NCBI GenBank assembly: GCA_032622095.1
Contig: CP136068.1
Span: forward strand, 150,735,365-150,799,364
DNA from: Siphonodentalium dalli
Taxonomy: Eukaryota; Mollusca; Scaphopoda; Gadilida; Siphonodentaliidae
Length of the DNA: 64,000 nt
Direction of reading: 5' to 3'
Positions 33,906 through 45,048 of the stretch are shown here, piece by piece. The position numbers were made by a program, and so were the translations under genes. Position 1 is the stretch's first letter. Every line of letters begins with the position of its first letter. The notes beneath the pieces were generated by a model. It saw only the letters and a list, made by a program, of their open reading frames with translations. It made no database searches and was not told the origin of the DNA.

Positions 33906-35119
33906 ACATGTAATATGTGTCCACTGACAACTCAATCATTGCGGCTATGTTTGACAGAGTGAGTCAAGTTCTGAACATGCAGCGAGCTGTTGGCTCGAAC
34001 GAAGTCGCCAGGCCGTTTAAAATAATGTTCGCCCGATAACCCAAATGGTGGACGTTCTGTTTAAATCATTGTCAGTCTTCCCTTGATTTGTTATACCAGT
34101 GATGGCCACAGGATTTCCCGAACGCACGGGCTATGATCCCCAACATGGGGGCTATACTATCCCGCAAGCTACCGGACTGACCATTGCATATTTCCTCGAC
34201 GGGGGTGGGTGGGGCATGCAGCACCCCGAGTCCTAACCCCCCTACAGCCACTCCTGATTTATAAATATTGTAGTTGACAGTCATATTTGTCGAGTCTGTT
34301 TGCTACGAGTGATTAATCTAATATGCAGCAATTTATGCTATTCATATAATTATGAACATATTATTACAGCTTTAAATTAGAAGGTAATGAAGGTGGTATT
34401 GCTGTGTCTTCATTCGAGAAAAGGTTGTCTAGCCACGAGTTCCCAACTGCGTCACCTTTCCTTCCTTGTGTTATATATGTATACGCACAATAATATTTAC
34501 AACTATGGAATTTTTAAATAAAACATTGTGCATTTTTTCCCAGATAATCCTGGCTGATACATTCAACTAAATCCCTCAGACATTCAACTAAATCCCTCAG
34601 TTATTCGAAGCTTTCGAGAACCGGACCTCCCCAATCAAGGATTGTGATCGAAAATGTTATAATTCAAGCCTGTACAGGCTAAAAATGTGGCAGTTAGGAA
34701 CTTGTTCAACCTTTGGCTAGATAAACATATACTGGTTTGTAAATTATTGGTAAAAAATGTGGGGTGTCACTCTTTTTAATTTACCTGCATTAATGTTTTG
34801 GCGCTGTAATGGATATTTGCATGGAAATCCCAATTGAATGTTATCACAAGAGCTCGCTCTCAAATTATCCGACCAAGCTCAACAAACCGATATCGTCATA
34901 AACGAGCTCTAAATTCTGCATATTTTATTTTTGTTTTGGATGACCTTATTTCCAAGAAATGACGAGAACAAATAAAGTATATGTATATGTTTATGACTGG
35001 CCTGAGAAAAATTGGCGAGAAAATGAAGATTCCTGATGACCGTTTGTTTCAGGGGATGTCAACTAGTTGCCGGGAGGCAGATGCTTCCAGACCGTAATGT
35101 ACTTACTTCACTGGTGACT
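33906..35119. other. Non-coding DNA, no gene seen
   Basis: A GC-richer patch lies at 34,090-34,250 and has a 70-codon minus-strand ORF without recognisable motifs. ATTCAACTAAATCCCTCAG is duplicated in tandem near 34,560-34,600. Nothing else. Confidence 0.45.
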
Positions 35120-35200
35120 ACGCCCACATCTTGGACGAGACGTTACTACACCGTTGTGATCTTGTGCGCAGTTTAAAAATAAATACCAATGCAAGCGTTA
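35120..35200 (+). repeat. Dispersed repeat family R, left part, split by the giant palindrome
   Basis: GACGAGACGTTACTACACCG, TTGTGATCTTGTGCGCAG and TACCAATGCAAGCGTTA match the reverse complement of 30,505-30,435. The remainder of the unit resumes after 39,509. Confidence 0.75.
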
Positions 35201-38200
35201 TAGTCCGGCCGCCAGGTCACGGATGCGTGTTTTGGCGTATAAATTTTTTTTCTCCGCGGATTTTGTAAATTCAGGTATCCGACATCAAGATTTTATCGGC
35301 TGGCCATCTGTCAATTTTTTTTATAGCGCCCTAAAATGTATACCCCCCCCCCAATTTTTTTCACAGACGTAAAACCAGTTACTTGGAATTTATTGCAAAC
35401 TCACATGACTAATCTAGTAAAATATATATATTTTCATGAAGCTAAGGTATAATGACACTATTTTGGCCCAAAATTGAAACTCACCATCCAAGATGGCCAC
35501 CAAAATGGCCGCCGGAAGTTGAAAATATATCATTTTTTCACAATTATATTCTAGATCAGTTCACGATGTTTGGAACTGGTTGAGTAATATGACTTTATTT
35601 TGAATTTTTTATATTAACTGATCATTGGAGCAATTATATATGCCATTATTGGGGTCCTATCTGCTTGTGATCCCTCAAAAATTCGATTTTACAGAAAGCG
35701 GTATAAAATTTCACAAAAAATCACAACTGGGATTCTAGTCATATTTCAACAAGACATGAACAGAAGGTTGCAATTATGTGAGGCATACCATTACCTATGA
35801 ATATTCCAACTCACTGGAACTAAAATTCTTACTTTGGCTCATAATGGCTGCCAAAATGGCCGCCAAAATGTGGAAAATGGTAAATATTGCCCTAGGGTGT
35901 CGCTTACAAGTTGTGGTTGATGTACACAATTGGCTATTCTGCCTTCTATACATTGAATACTGACATGTCTGCTGCACCATGGTTAATTGTTACTGTTATC
36001 GCCACTGACATCACCAAAAATATTGGACTTTTCTCTCAAAAACTTGACATAAATATCGGCAAAAATTAACTTTTCAGGTTTGGATCATTTGTTATAGTAA
36101 TATGTAACTATCTTGAAAGGTGTTTATTGTATTGGTCTATCTTAAATGTGTCACACTACGGTGTTTATAGACCAAATTCCTCAAAATGGCTTCCAAAATG
36201 GCAATCAAATTGGTAAAAGTTATTTTTTAACATATATCATTATAACATTATATATATATATAACATTATTCTCTGCGTTATCCGAAAATGTAACAAATTG
36301 TGACTCACTTGGTTATTATACGTGTTAGGTAATTAACTGACAACTAAATGTTCTATTATGGTTGTCCCAGTTCCGAATGGGGCATGACAAATTAATTTTA
36401 AAGTATGGAAATTTGCGGAGAACCTCTTTTGTGATTCTGACCATATTATTGAAAGGAAATGGGCAGAACTTTGAGACGGAACTGAGATGAACCATAATAT
36501 GTGGCTCTTCTGGTCCATTGTGATAAACCAATATCAACTGGTTACAGGATGGTTGCCAAAATGGTAGCCAGGGAGTTACTCCATGTGGTGACTATATGGT
36601 TATGAGTGTGTTGTCCATAGTGAGATGTATTGGTATACAGGGAGAGGTCATGGTCATGTGTGGGGTGAATCGGTATGAATGGTGTGACTGTATGGTGTAT
36701 GGTTGTGTGTATCATGTACGGGTGCACATTGTGTGCCTGTATGGACATTGATGTGGTATATGGATGTAGCTACATGGTCATCTATGTATTGATTATATAT
36801 ATATGGAGTGACTGTAAGGTCATGGGTGGGATGTACATGTGTTTCTGTATGCTCACGAATGGGGTGTGTGGATAAATAGTGAGTGATTTTATAGTCAGGG
36901 GTAATGTGTATGGTATACATATCCACCTCACCATTGGCCATATCACTCACTGTATCCTTATTTGTCACACCATAGCCGAATAGCCACGAAATATATACTA
37001 ATACACCCCAGCCATGTCAGTATAGTCACTCCATGTGAGCATATGCACATCATCCGTGGCCATATAGCCACTCGCTATATACACATACACCTCGCCCATG
37101 ACCATATAGCAACACGATTGTATATCCGCATAACCTACACATGACCATACCGCCACGAGTTGCCAAGCAGGAACACCAGGTATACTCACACACCTGACAA
37201 TTTAGTCACTTCCTGCATATATATTCATTACATTGATGATAATACAGTCACTCCTTCTATACCTACTCATCACACAATTGACCATACAGTCACTACCTGT
37301 ATACACATTCCACACACAGTCATATAACCACTCGATATATACATATGAAGCTCTCCCTAGACCATAGAGTCACTCCAGGTATACATATGTACCTCACCAC
37401 TGGCCATTCAGTCCTTCCATATATACAAAATCCCGCACACACGACCACTCATACCATCCATACTTGCATATGCACCTCACACATGACAATTCAGCAATGC
37501 ACTGTATAATCATACACGCCATCCATGAGCATACAGCTAATCCCTACACACCCACCAATGATAATACATCCACGATATATATACATATACATCCCATCCA
37601 TTACTACAAGGACACTTCCTATATACCCACGCGATAATGTCCACCCAGCTTACTCCAGGTATGCATATAGACTTCAATCATGACAGTACAGTCATTCCAT
37701 GTATACCACACATTACCCGTAACCATAAAATCACTCACTATTTATTCACACACCCCATCCATGATCATACAGAAAACACATGTACATCCCACCCATGACC
37801 TTACAGTCACTCCATATATACATAATCAATACATAGATGACCATGTAGCTATATCCATACACCACACCAATGTCCATACAAGCACATCGGATGCACCCGT
37901 ACGGGATAGACACAACCATACACCATACAGTGACTCCATGAATACCGATACACCCCACACCTGACCATGACCTCTCCCTGTATACCTATAAATATCACCA
38001 TGGACAACACAAGCATAACCATATAGTCACTCATTGTATACATATTCACATCATTCATGACATACACTAACTCCATGTATACCTATTCACCTCACCTCTG
38101 ATCATAGAGTAACTCCATGTCTACCATCTTGGCATCAATCCTGTATCCAGTTGATATTGGTTTATCATAATTGACCAGAAGAGCCATATATTATGTTTCA

Positions 38201-39509
38201 TCTCAGTTCCGTCTCAAAGTTCTGCCCATTTTCTTTCAATAATATGGTCAGAATCACAAAAGAGGTTCTCCGCAAATTGCCATACTTTAAAATTAATTTG
38301 TCATGCCCCATACGGAACTGGTACAACCATAATATAACATTTAGTTGTCAGTTAATTACCTATCACGTATAATAACCAAGTGAGTCACAATTTGCTACAT
38401 TTTCGGATAACGCAGAGAATAATGTTATATATATAATATTATAATGATATATGTAAAAAAATAAATTTTACCAATTTGGTTGCCATTTTGGAAGCCATCT
38501 TGAGCAATTTGGTCTATAAACACCATAGTGTGACACATTCAAGATAAACCAATACAATAAACACATTTTAATCCAAACATAGTTACATATTACAAGACAA
38601 AATGGTCCAAACCTGAACAGTTAATTTTTGCCGATATTTATGTCAAGTTTTTCAGTCCAATATTTTTGGTGATGTCAGTGGTGGCAACAGTAACAATTAA
38701 CCATGGTGCAGCAGACATGTTAGTATTCAATGTATAGAAGGCATAATAGCGAATTTTGTACATCAACCACAACTTGTAAGCGATTGCAGGGCACCATAGG
38801 GCAATATTTATCATTTTCCATATTTTGGCGGCCATTTTGGCAGCCATTTTGAGCCAAAGTAAGAATTTTTGTTCCAGTGAGTTGGAATATTCATAAGTAA
38901 TGGTATGCCTCACTTAATTGCAACCTTCTGTTCATTTCTTGTTGAAATATGACTAGAATCCCAGTTGTGATTTTTGTAAAATTTTATACCGCGTTCTACA
39001 AAATCGAATTTTTGAGGGGTAACAAGCGGATATGACCCCAATAATTGCATGTTTAAATGCTCCAATGATCAGTTAGTATACAAAATACAAAATAAAGTCA
39101 TATTACTCAACCAGTTCCAAACAGCATGAACTGATCTAGAAGATATTTGAGAAAAAATGCCATATTTTCAAATTCCGGCGGCCATTTTGGTGGCCATCTT
39201 TGATGGTGAGTGTCAATTTTGGCCCAACATAGTGTCATTATGTCTTAGCTTCATAAAAAGATATACCTTTTACTAGATTAGTCATGTGAATTTGCAACAA
39301 TTTCCAAGTAACTGGTTTTACGTCTGGGGAAATCTGGGGGGGGGGGGTATACTTTTTAGGGCGCTCTAAAAAAAATTGCTCAATGCTGACAGATGGCCAG
39401 CCGATAAAATCTTGTTGTCGGATACCTGAATTTACAAAATCCGCAGAGAAAAAAACGTTATACGCGAAAACAAGCATTCGTGAATTCCGGCTGTTTGGCG
39501 ACCGGACTA
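35201..39509. mobile_element. Giant palindromic element, 4.3 kb, TIR TAGTCCGG, TTA target duplication
   Basis: Two arms of about 1.7-1.8 kb (35,201-36,920; 37,690-39,509) are inverted copies. Shared blocks in mirrored order include TTTTGTAAATTCAGGTATCC, AACCAGTTACTTGGAA, TCCATGTGGTGACTATA-type units and CTGAGATGAA. Termini are TAGTCCGGCCGCCA and TGGCGACCGGACTA. TTA flanks both ends, and the uninterrupted family R copy at 30.4 kb has the site once. A 3-bp TTA duplication suggests a PIF/Harbinger-like origin, but no transposase is present. The centre and inner arms are a 42-bp minisatellite (GACCATACAGTCACTCCATG...) that changes orientation near 36,925. All ORFs here are repeat by-products. Confidence 0.88.
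36560..38135. repeat. 42-bp minisatellite in inverted halves at the centre of the palindrome
   Basis: The plus-oriented unit is approximately GACCATACAGTCACTCCATG + TATACACATACACCTCACCC + AT (36,925-38,135). Before 36,925 the same unit is reversed (CATGGAGTGACTGTATGGTC). Units vary strongly, and runs of 60-104 codons open on either strand are incidental. Confidence 0.8.
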
Positions 39510-40200
39510 TTATAAATGCAAAATACGATCTTTTTCGATACCATATAAGGATTCAGTAAGGCAGTTTCGCTCTTTAGTGGTTCCGCCAATTTGAAAGTCA
39601 CTGTCACACAGTTAAGCACGTTTTGCCTGTTTTCTTTGATTTATGTTCTTTGGGTACAAGGGGGGGGGGTGTAAACTACCACATTGCACGTTCATGTATA
39701 TGCGTATGTATATACAGCTGAGCATGACAGATGGTGATTGCTCGGATCAGACCAACGTTATCTCTTTTTGCGATACCATATAAGGATTCGATCAGGCAGG
39801 AAAGCCACTGTCAAACAGTTAAGCATGTTTTGCCTGTTTTCTTTGATATGTGTTCTTTGGGTGCAAGTGGGGGGTGTAAACTACCGCATGCACGTGCTTG
39901 TATGTGTGTATGTATATACAGCTGAGCATGACAGATGGTGTTTGCTCGGATCAGACCAATGTTATCTCTTTTTGCGATACCATATAAGGATTCAATCAGG
40001 CAGGAACGATCTTTAATGTTACCTCCAATTTGAAAGCCACTGTCACACAGTTAAGCATGTTTTGCCTGTTTTCTTTGAATTATGTCCTTTGGGTGCAAGT
40101 GGGGTGTAAACTACCGCATGCACGTGCTTGTATGTGTGTATGTATATACAGCTGAGGTTCACATATGGTGATTGATCGACCAGACCAACGATATCGACAC
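39510..40200 (+). repeat. Dispersed repeat family R, tandem copies
   Basis: CATATAAGGATTCAGTAAGG at 39,542 recurs as CATATAAGGATTCGATCAGG (39,778) and CATATAAGGATTCAATCAGG (39,981). Each is followed by CAGTTAAGCA-GTTTTGCCTG, TTTGGGTGCAAG and GTATGTATATACAGCTGA blocks. The first copy is the continuation of the unit split by the giant palindrome. The poly-G runs are variable. Confidence 0.8.
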
Positions 40201-40495
40201 AAGAGCCTCGGAGTAGCGAACAGTCATTTAAACTGAACACACAAATTTGTGACGCTGATTCGTTATTTCGCCTGTTTTTTTCTCATAGAGCTGACCCATA
40301 CGTTATAAGTCATGAAGTGGACTTCCTTACCTAATTTGTCACTGGCAATTGAATTACCCAACAACCCGAATAAAACAGAAACGTCGAGAAAAACCCTGGT
40401 GCAAAAACTTGTTGGCAGCAGCGCATGGCCGTTAAGTCCCGGCTGGCGTGTTCAGGCCAATCATATCTAACTTGTCAATGCATCCGCACCAATGT
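40201..40495. other. Non-coding DNA, no gene seen
   Basis: Nothing recognisable between the family R repeats and the palindrome pair. Confidence 0.4.
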
Positions 40496-40917
40496 AGTGT
40501 ATTGTTTGCTACATTAATATAGATTTTACCCTGTGCCAATGCATTCTCTTATATATGCGAGTCGACCATAGGTCGCCTCGCATATATAAGAGAATGCATT
40601 GGCCTAACAATTTTTATAATTTTAATAATTTTTTCTTGTATTCTTTAACAATTCTATAATTTCACCCATACAGAGCCCCAGACAAACATGAGCAGACGAC
40701 ACTCTTCTATATGCTTCTATATATGTGTGGGGCTCCCTGCAGGGTAATGGATGTTTTTTATTTTATGTCCCAAAAATTGTAAGAAACATTTATTTCAAAA
40801 AATTGTTAGGCCAATGCATTCTCTTATATATGCGAGGCGACCTATGGTCGACTCGCATATATAAGAGAATGCATTGGCACAGGGTAAAAAAGTGTATTGT
40901 TTGCTACATTAATATAG
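40496..40917. mobile_element. Paired-palindrome module between 27-bp direct repeats
   Basis: The 27-bp sequence starting AGTGTATTGTTTGCTACATT is present exactly at 40,496-40,522 and 40,891-40,917. Between them lies ATTTTACCCTGTG...CACAGGGTAAAAA with palindromes at 40,535-40,603 and 40,810-40,878, nearly identical to those in the MITEs at 26.8 and 30.0 kb. Here the CCCTTTACCCAACA ends and TTAA sites are absent, so the module is in a different context. Its 206-bp spacer includes an extra segment (about 40,665-40,745) of the form ACCC...GAGCCCC / GGGGCTC...GGGT. Confidence 0.85.
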
Positions 40918-42496
40918 TTTGTTTTCATTATGCAGTGAGCGAATGACACAAGAAAGGAGAGCGGCATTCTGTCGCTTCGTCGATGGTCTACAATTGTGAG
41001 CAGAAAGTGCACAATTGGTGAATTGCGTGAAAAAGTTTTGAGCGATGTATATACAAAATTAAACTTCACAAGTCCTTCCAATTTCAAGTGTATTGTATCG
41101 AGCTCACTTTCATAATTCCAGAACAGAAAACCAATCTCAGAGTAGTTACGTATTTTCTAGTTGTGTGCCTTCAAAAACGGTCATTTCCCTGCTTGTGGAG
41201 AATCATGTTTTCATAATGAGCCAAATTACATTTACCATGCTTATCCATCTAAGAATATATCAAGTAACAGTTATTATATAACGGATGATTTGAAATGATT
41301 ATGTAAAATAGACGGACGAAACCCATTATATATAGTGTAGTGTGTTTACAACATCCCAATTGTTCACCAACTAACAACTACTATTCAACGAAATGACCGC
41401 TATTTACAAGTATTCACACTGATATCAGGTCAGCCGGTGCCTTCAATGACCTATCTATAAGCCAACGTCAAAATAAAGTTCTACCGCTGTCGACAGTAAA
41501 CCTGTGTTGCGTCATGTCACGTGCTGCTGACATGTTATGCATGTTTTCCTTGGTATTGTCTACAGTTGAGTTCAGAATAATGTGGTACAAATCAAAAGCC
41601 CTTCCTCAGACGGAAGAGGTCTCATGTTGGATTCTTGTAATGATAATATTTTATTAATTGGATAGGGATAAATACACTGGTAACAAGTATTAATATTTTA
41701 ACTGATTTTACTTGTAATTAAACATTTCGTTCCTGATTGGATGTGAACGGTCGTGCACTCGTCTGAGTTGTCATCGCGGCGAATGCCAAAACTCACCTGT
41801 GTCTGTTCTTATAGCCTAGAATTCAGACCACCCTATTGACTTACAGATGTATAAGTTGTATAATACGCATTTTGGGGTGAAATACTGGGTCAACAAGTAG
41901 CGACCTATATACTGAAATATACGGTAAATTGAACATTATATAACATGTGTAGTAGTTGCCAGGACGCATGAGTTCGTTCACAAGTCCACCCATAACTACC
42001 TTTATACTTACCCAAACGTACGTATATACTTATGTATATTGGTATATTACTGCTGTTGGTGCTTCCAACTATGAGTAGTATATGACACATATAACATATT
42101 CTGGTATAATTATTACAATAATTGGAATCGGCCGATTGGGATCTCAAATACTCGGCGAAAGGCTCTTTTTAATAATTGGCTCATCACTAGTCTATATTGG
42201 TATTTTAGTAATTTACCCCAGGGGCCTATGGTGACATACATATATATCCCTCACCACTTCTCAAAATTACACAAAGACTAACATACATCATTGAAAATCA
42301 AATATTGTTTTCTGTGCAATAAATGACGCTGCAAGAAATTGGGGGATTGGCGTTGGTCATATGTACCTCATGTAAATGGTTAATGCAAGTTGCAACTGTT
42401 TTTCTAAATAAACCCGAAAATGGGGCAGGAAATACAAGTCGGCCTAAATAGGTGACCGATCTAACAGTACGGGTTGGAAAGACGAAGACCGAAGAT
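40918..42496. other. Non-coding DNA, no gene seen
   Basis: AT-rich with short ORFs up to 81 codons on either strand and no recognisable motif or splice-bounded frame. Confidence 0.45.
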
Positions 42497-42867
42497 GTGA
42501 TGATTTTATCTGTTCGGAGCGTACTGAACTATTAGGGAAATAGTTTTTACTGTTATATACTGGTAAGTTTGTTTTTCCATGTTTTGACACAAAAGATAAT
42601 TCACTTTATAAAAGTCTTACTCTATGTAATTAATGACTGACTGAGGGTTTGATATGTGAAGGTGGTACAATGGTAGCCCATATAAATTAAAAAAAAAACC
42701 TACCTGCCTCCTCAAAATTGTCGCAAATAATAAATTAAAAATAAATACCTGCCTCCTTCATGGTTAAAATTGGCCCCCCATAAATAATAAAATTAACTAC
42801 CTGCCTCCCTCATCACTTTGAATAAAAAATGTGTCTGAGAAACAAACACCTTATGTTATGTGGCCTG

Positions 42868-42965
42868 AGTGTTTTTTAGGTCTATATTACATTATACTGA
42901 CTGGTCGGTCACCGATGGGACGGTGTATCAACCAGTTTATGGCATATCGACCTAAAATACACACT
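42868..42965. repeat. 98-bp hairpin inside unit A
   Basis: AGTGTTTTTTAGGTCTATAT...ACTGACTGGT is mirrored by ACCAGTTTATGGCATAT...CGACCTAAAATACACACT. The same hairpin is kept in A' at 60,828-60,927, with changes on both arms. Confidence 0.75.
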
Positions 42966-43872
42966 TATGTTTGATAAATATTGGCCTAGCGCCACACTTA
43001 TATTAGTTATAAAGAAATAAACTCACCCAAGGTTCCGAGCAGTTGGCATATATTTTGAATAAAATTGTTCTCCAACTTGTTGATATTAACTTGTTGTGTT
43101 TATGGGGTGTACGTGTATAATAATAGCTTTCGGCCTCAGAGACGATCTGATGGACACACGTAATATCTGCAGGATTCATTTTGAGCTTTTCCTGGATTGA
43201 CAATGTTGGTGTTGGAACAGTATATAATTGTGTAAAGTGGAACAGCAACAAATTTAAATTCAAGGCATAATGTTTAATTCAGACGTTCATCTCTTAAGAC
43301 TAAGCCCCTACAAATATTTGATATTCGTTTTGTTATTCGATTCGAACTCGATATTCGATTCGACTTTGAAATGAATATTTATTTTGAATACTTGAAACGT
43401 GAACGTACCTTATTTGTATTTAAATTCGCGCAGAAGTATTGTTTGCACACCCATTGGTGTGCGAATTATTTAAAACTGAGCGAAAAATAGTACGACTCAT
43501 AAGTATATATTAAACAGCGAAAATAAGAGGGATATTTTAGATAGAAAATAAACACTTTATTTACATATGGACAACCAATCAATCTCAACGCCATTAATCA
43601 TATGTACATATAAAGTAGTAAATAATGGTTAGATCTTTTATGTTGAAATGATTCTAAGAAATGCACATATTCCAGAATGAATGCACGAAACCACGTCTCC
43701 ATATTTGCAACCCTGGGATGACACAGTAGTCAAACAGTCTGTTTTAGTTCACATAAAATACATGCACGAGTTTGTTTTGTACAGTCAGCAACATATATAT
43801 ATCTAGAGATATGTGGTTGTGATTTACTTCCTTCGAGTTCGATTCCACGATGTCCATAAATATTTATTTGCT

Positions 43873-43975
43873 TATCCTTTTTCAGGAGATCCTCTACTCC
43901 ATCTGCAGAGACCATGACTCTTTTGTGATTCTTGTCGCACACTTTAAACAACATCCTGATTGATAAGATCATCAC
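43873..43975 (-). pseudogene. CIDE-N-like coding fragment in unit A
   Basis: The minus-strand frame reads MLFKVCDKNHKRVMVSADG then VEDLLKK. The pattern (F-K-V-C-x-x-N-x-x-x-x-x-V-x-A-x-x-x-E-D-L-L-x-K) resembles the first strand and helix of CIDE-N domains, protein-interaction domains of the CAD/ICAD/CIDE apoptosis and lipid-droplet proteins. In this copy the frame then runs into unrelated sequence because a segment present in A' is missing. The similarity is short and from memory; it could be coincidental. Confidence 0.3.
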
Positions 43976-44499
43976 TTTCTGGGCTAGATGAGGTTGGCGC
44001 GGGTTCGAACCCCGGCATGGATGAATATCGTGACCGATTTTCTAGCTTGATTTGGTTTGTGGGACATCTCAATGTACCATTCCGAACGATACATGCCCAT
44101 TTCGATAAGAAATGAGAATTGAATATCCTTTTTTGAATTTGTTCACGCTCACTGAGTTAAGCAAATATGAAGCAATGAACACTCATACTGAGTCCGTGCT
44201 TCCATAACTCTGACATACATGTATATACGCCAGTACCAGTAATCGTATGGTCACAGACGCAATTCGGAGGAAATGCATTCACATGTTGTCCACATGGCAT
44301 TTCCCGAACATTGTGAAATTGGTCTGGTTCAAACGGGGGATGCATGTGGAATTTGCCAGTTGGATACTACAGTTGGAGGCGACCATCTAATAACGACAAT
44401 GAACAAAGAGATGGATATGTGTTTTTATATTGACCGATTTTGAAAACAATTTTCATCAATTTTGCTCATTATCTATATTATGTCATAAAATAAGACACA

Positions 44500-45048
44500 T
44501 AGTTCCCTCAGTTTATATTTTCCTCAATGGCGACGATACAACGAGTCTACAAACGAATCTAACTATTTTTGAAGAATTCTAAAATGTATTATCCACACAC
44601 AATGATTTTAGTTGCTTAATTATAAATCGGTCAGCAGCATCTTAGAGCATCATACCTAACATGTAATAAAACGAAAAATCCGTTCCATTCCACTCCCTCC
44701 ACCACCCCCCTCCATCTTTGTCTTCTTATCTTAAATTCTCCTCTTATTCCTTATACCCAAAAATCCCAGGACCCATGTAATATCCGAATTATCTATCTAC
44801 TGTCCGGTCCCGACACTAACGTCAAATTCCATGATGATTTATATATAGTATATAGGGGCCCTTGATGATACATGGGGAGAACGACACCCGACAAGCCATG
44901 TGCTTACTGTCGTTCTACCTTTCTACCTGATATATCACATATTATCATATCCATTATATCAGTTCCTTGTGTATTCCCTTGTTCAATATATACTATGTAA
45001 TAATTATATATTTGGTGGATAAATAAACATTGCTTAAACCAAGACACA
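44500..45048. mobile_element. 541-bp insertion with 8-bp target duplication AAGACACA
   Basis: Paralog A' reads ATAAGACACAAATACTG without a break, whereas A has AAGACACA at 44,492-44,499 and again at 45,041-45,048 around extra DNA. The insert starts TAGTTCCCTCAG and ends GATAAATAAACATTGC + TTAAACC. It has no terminal inverted repeats and no ORF. The end contains AATAAA, so a truncated retroelement is possible. An 8-bp duplication is also typical of hAT elements, but the ends do not fit well. Confidence 0.75.

Larger units (their letters stand above)
42497..44499 (+). repeat. Segmental duplicate A, left part
   Basis: From GTGATGATTTTATCTGTTC the sequence runs parallel to 60,462 onward. Shared blocks in order: ATAAAAGTCTTACTCTATGT; the CTGCCTCC repeats; a 98-bp hairpin; GCCTCAGAGACGATCTGAT; the TTCGATTCG part; ACATATTCCAGAATGAATG; GGGATGACACAGT; and GGTTCGAACCCCGGCATGGA. 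Divergence is moderate, with indels. It ends at AAGACACA, where a 541-bp insertion follows. Confidence 0.88.

Noticed and set aside
34072-34284. 70-codon minus-strand ORF rich in Gly/Val
   Set aside because: GC-rich patch with no known motif, no ATG-linked exon structure and ordinary chance length.
36542-38076. Several 60-104-codon His/Thr- or Cys/Val-rich ORFs
   Set aside because: They lie in the 42-bp minisatellite (a multiple of three) and appear on both strands of the palindrome.
43985-44020. tRNA gene at GCGGGTTCGAACCCCGGC
   Set aside because: Only a T-arm/box B is present. No D-arm, anticodon arm or acceptor pairing at the right distance.
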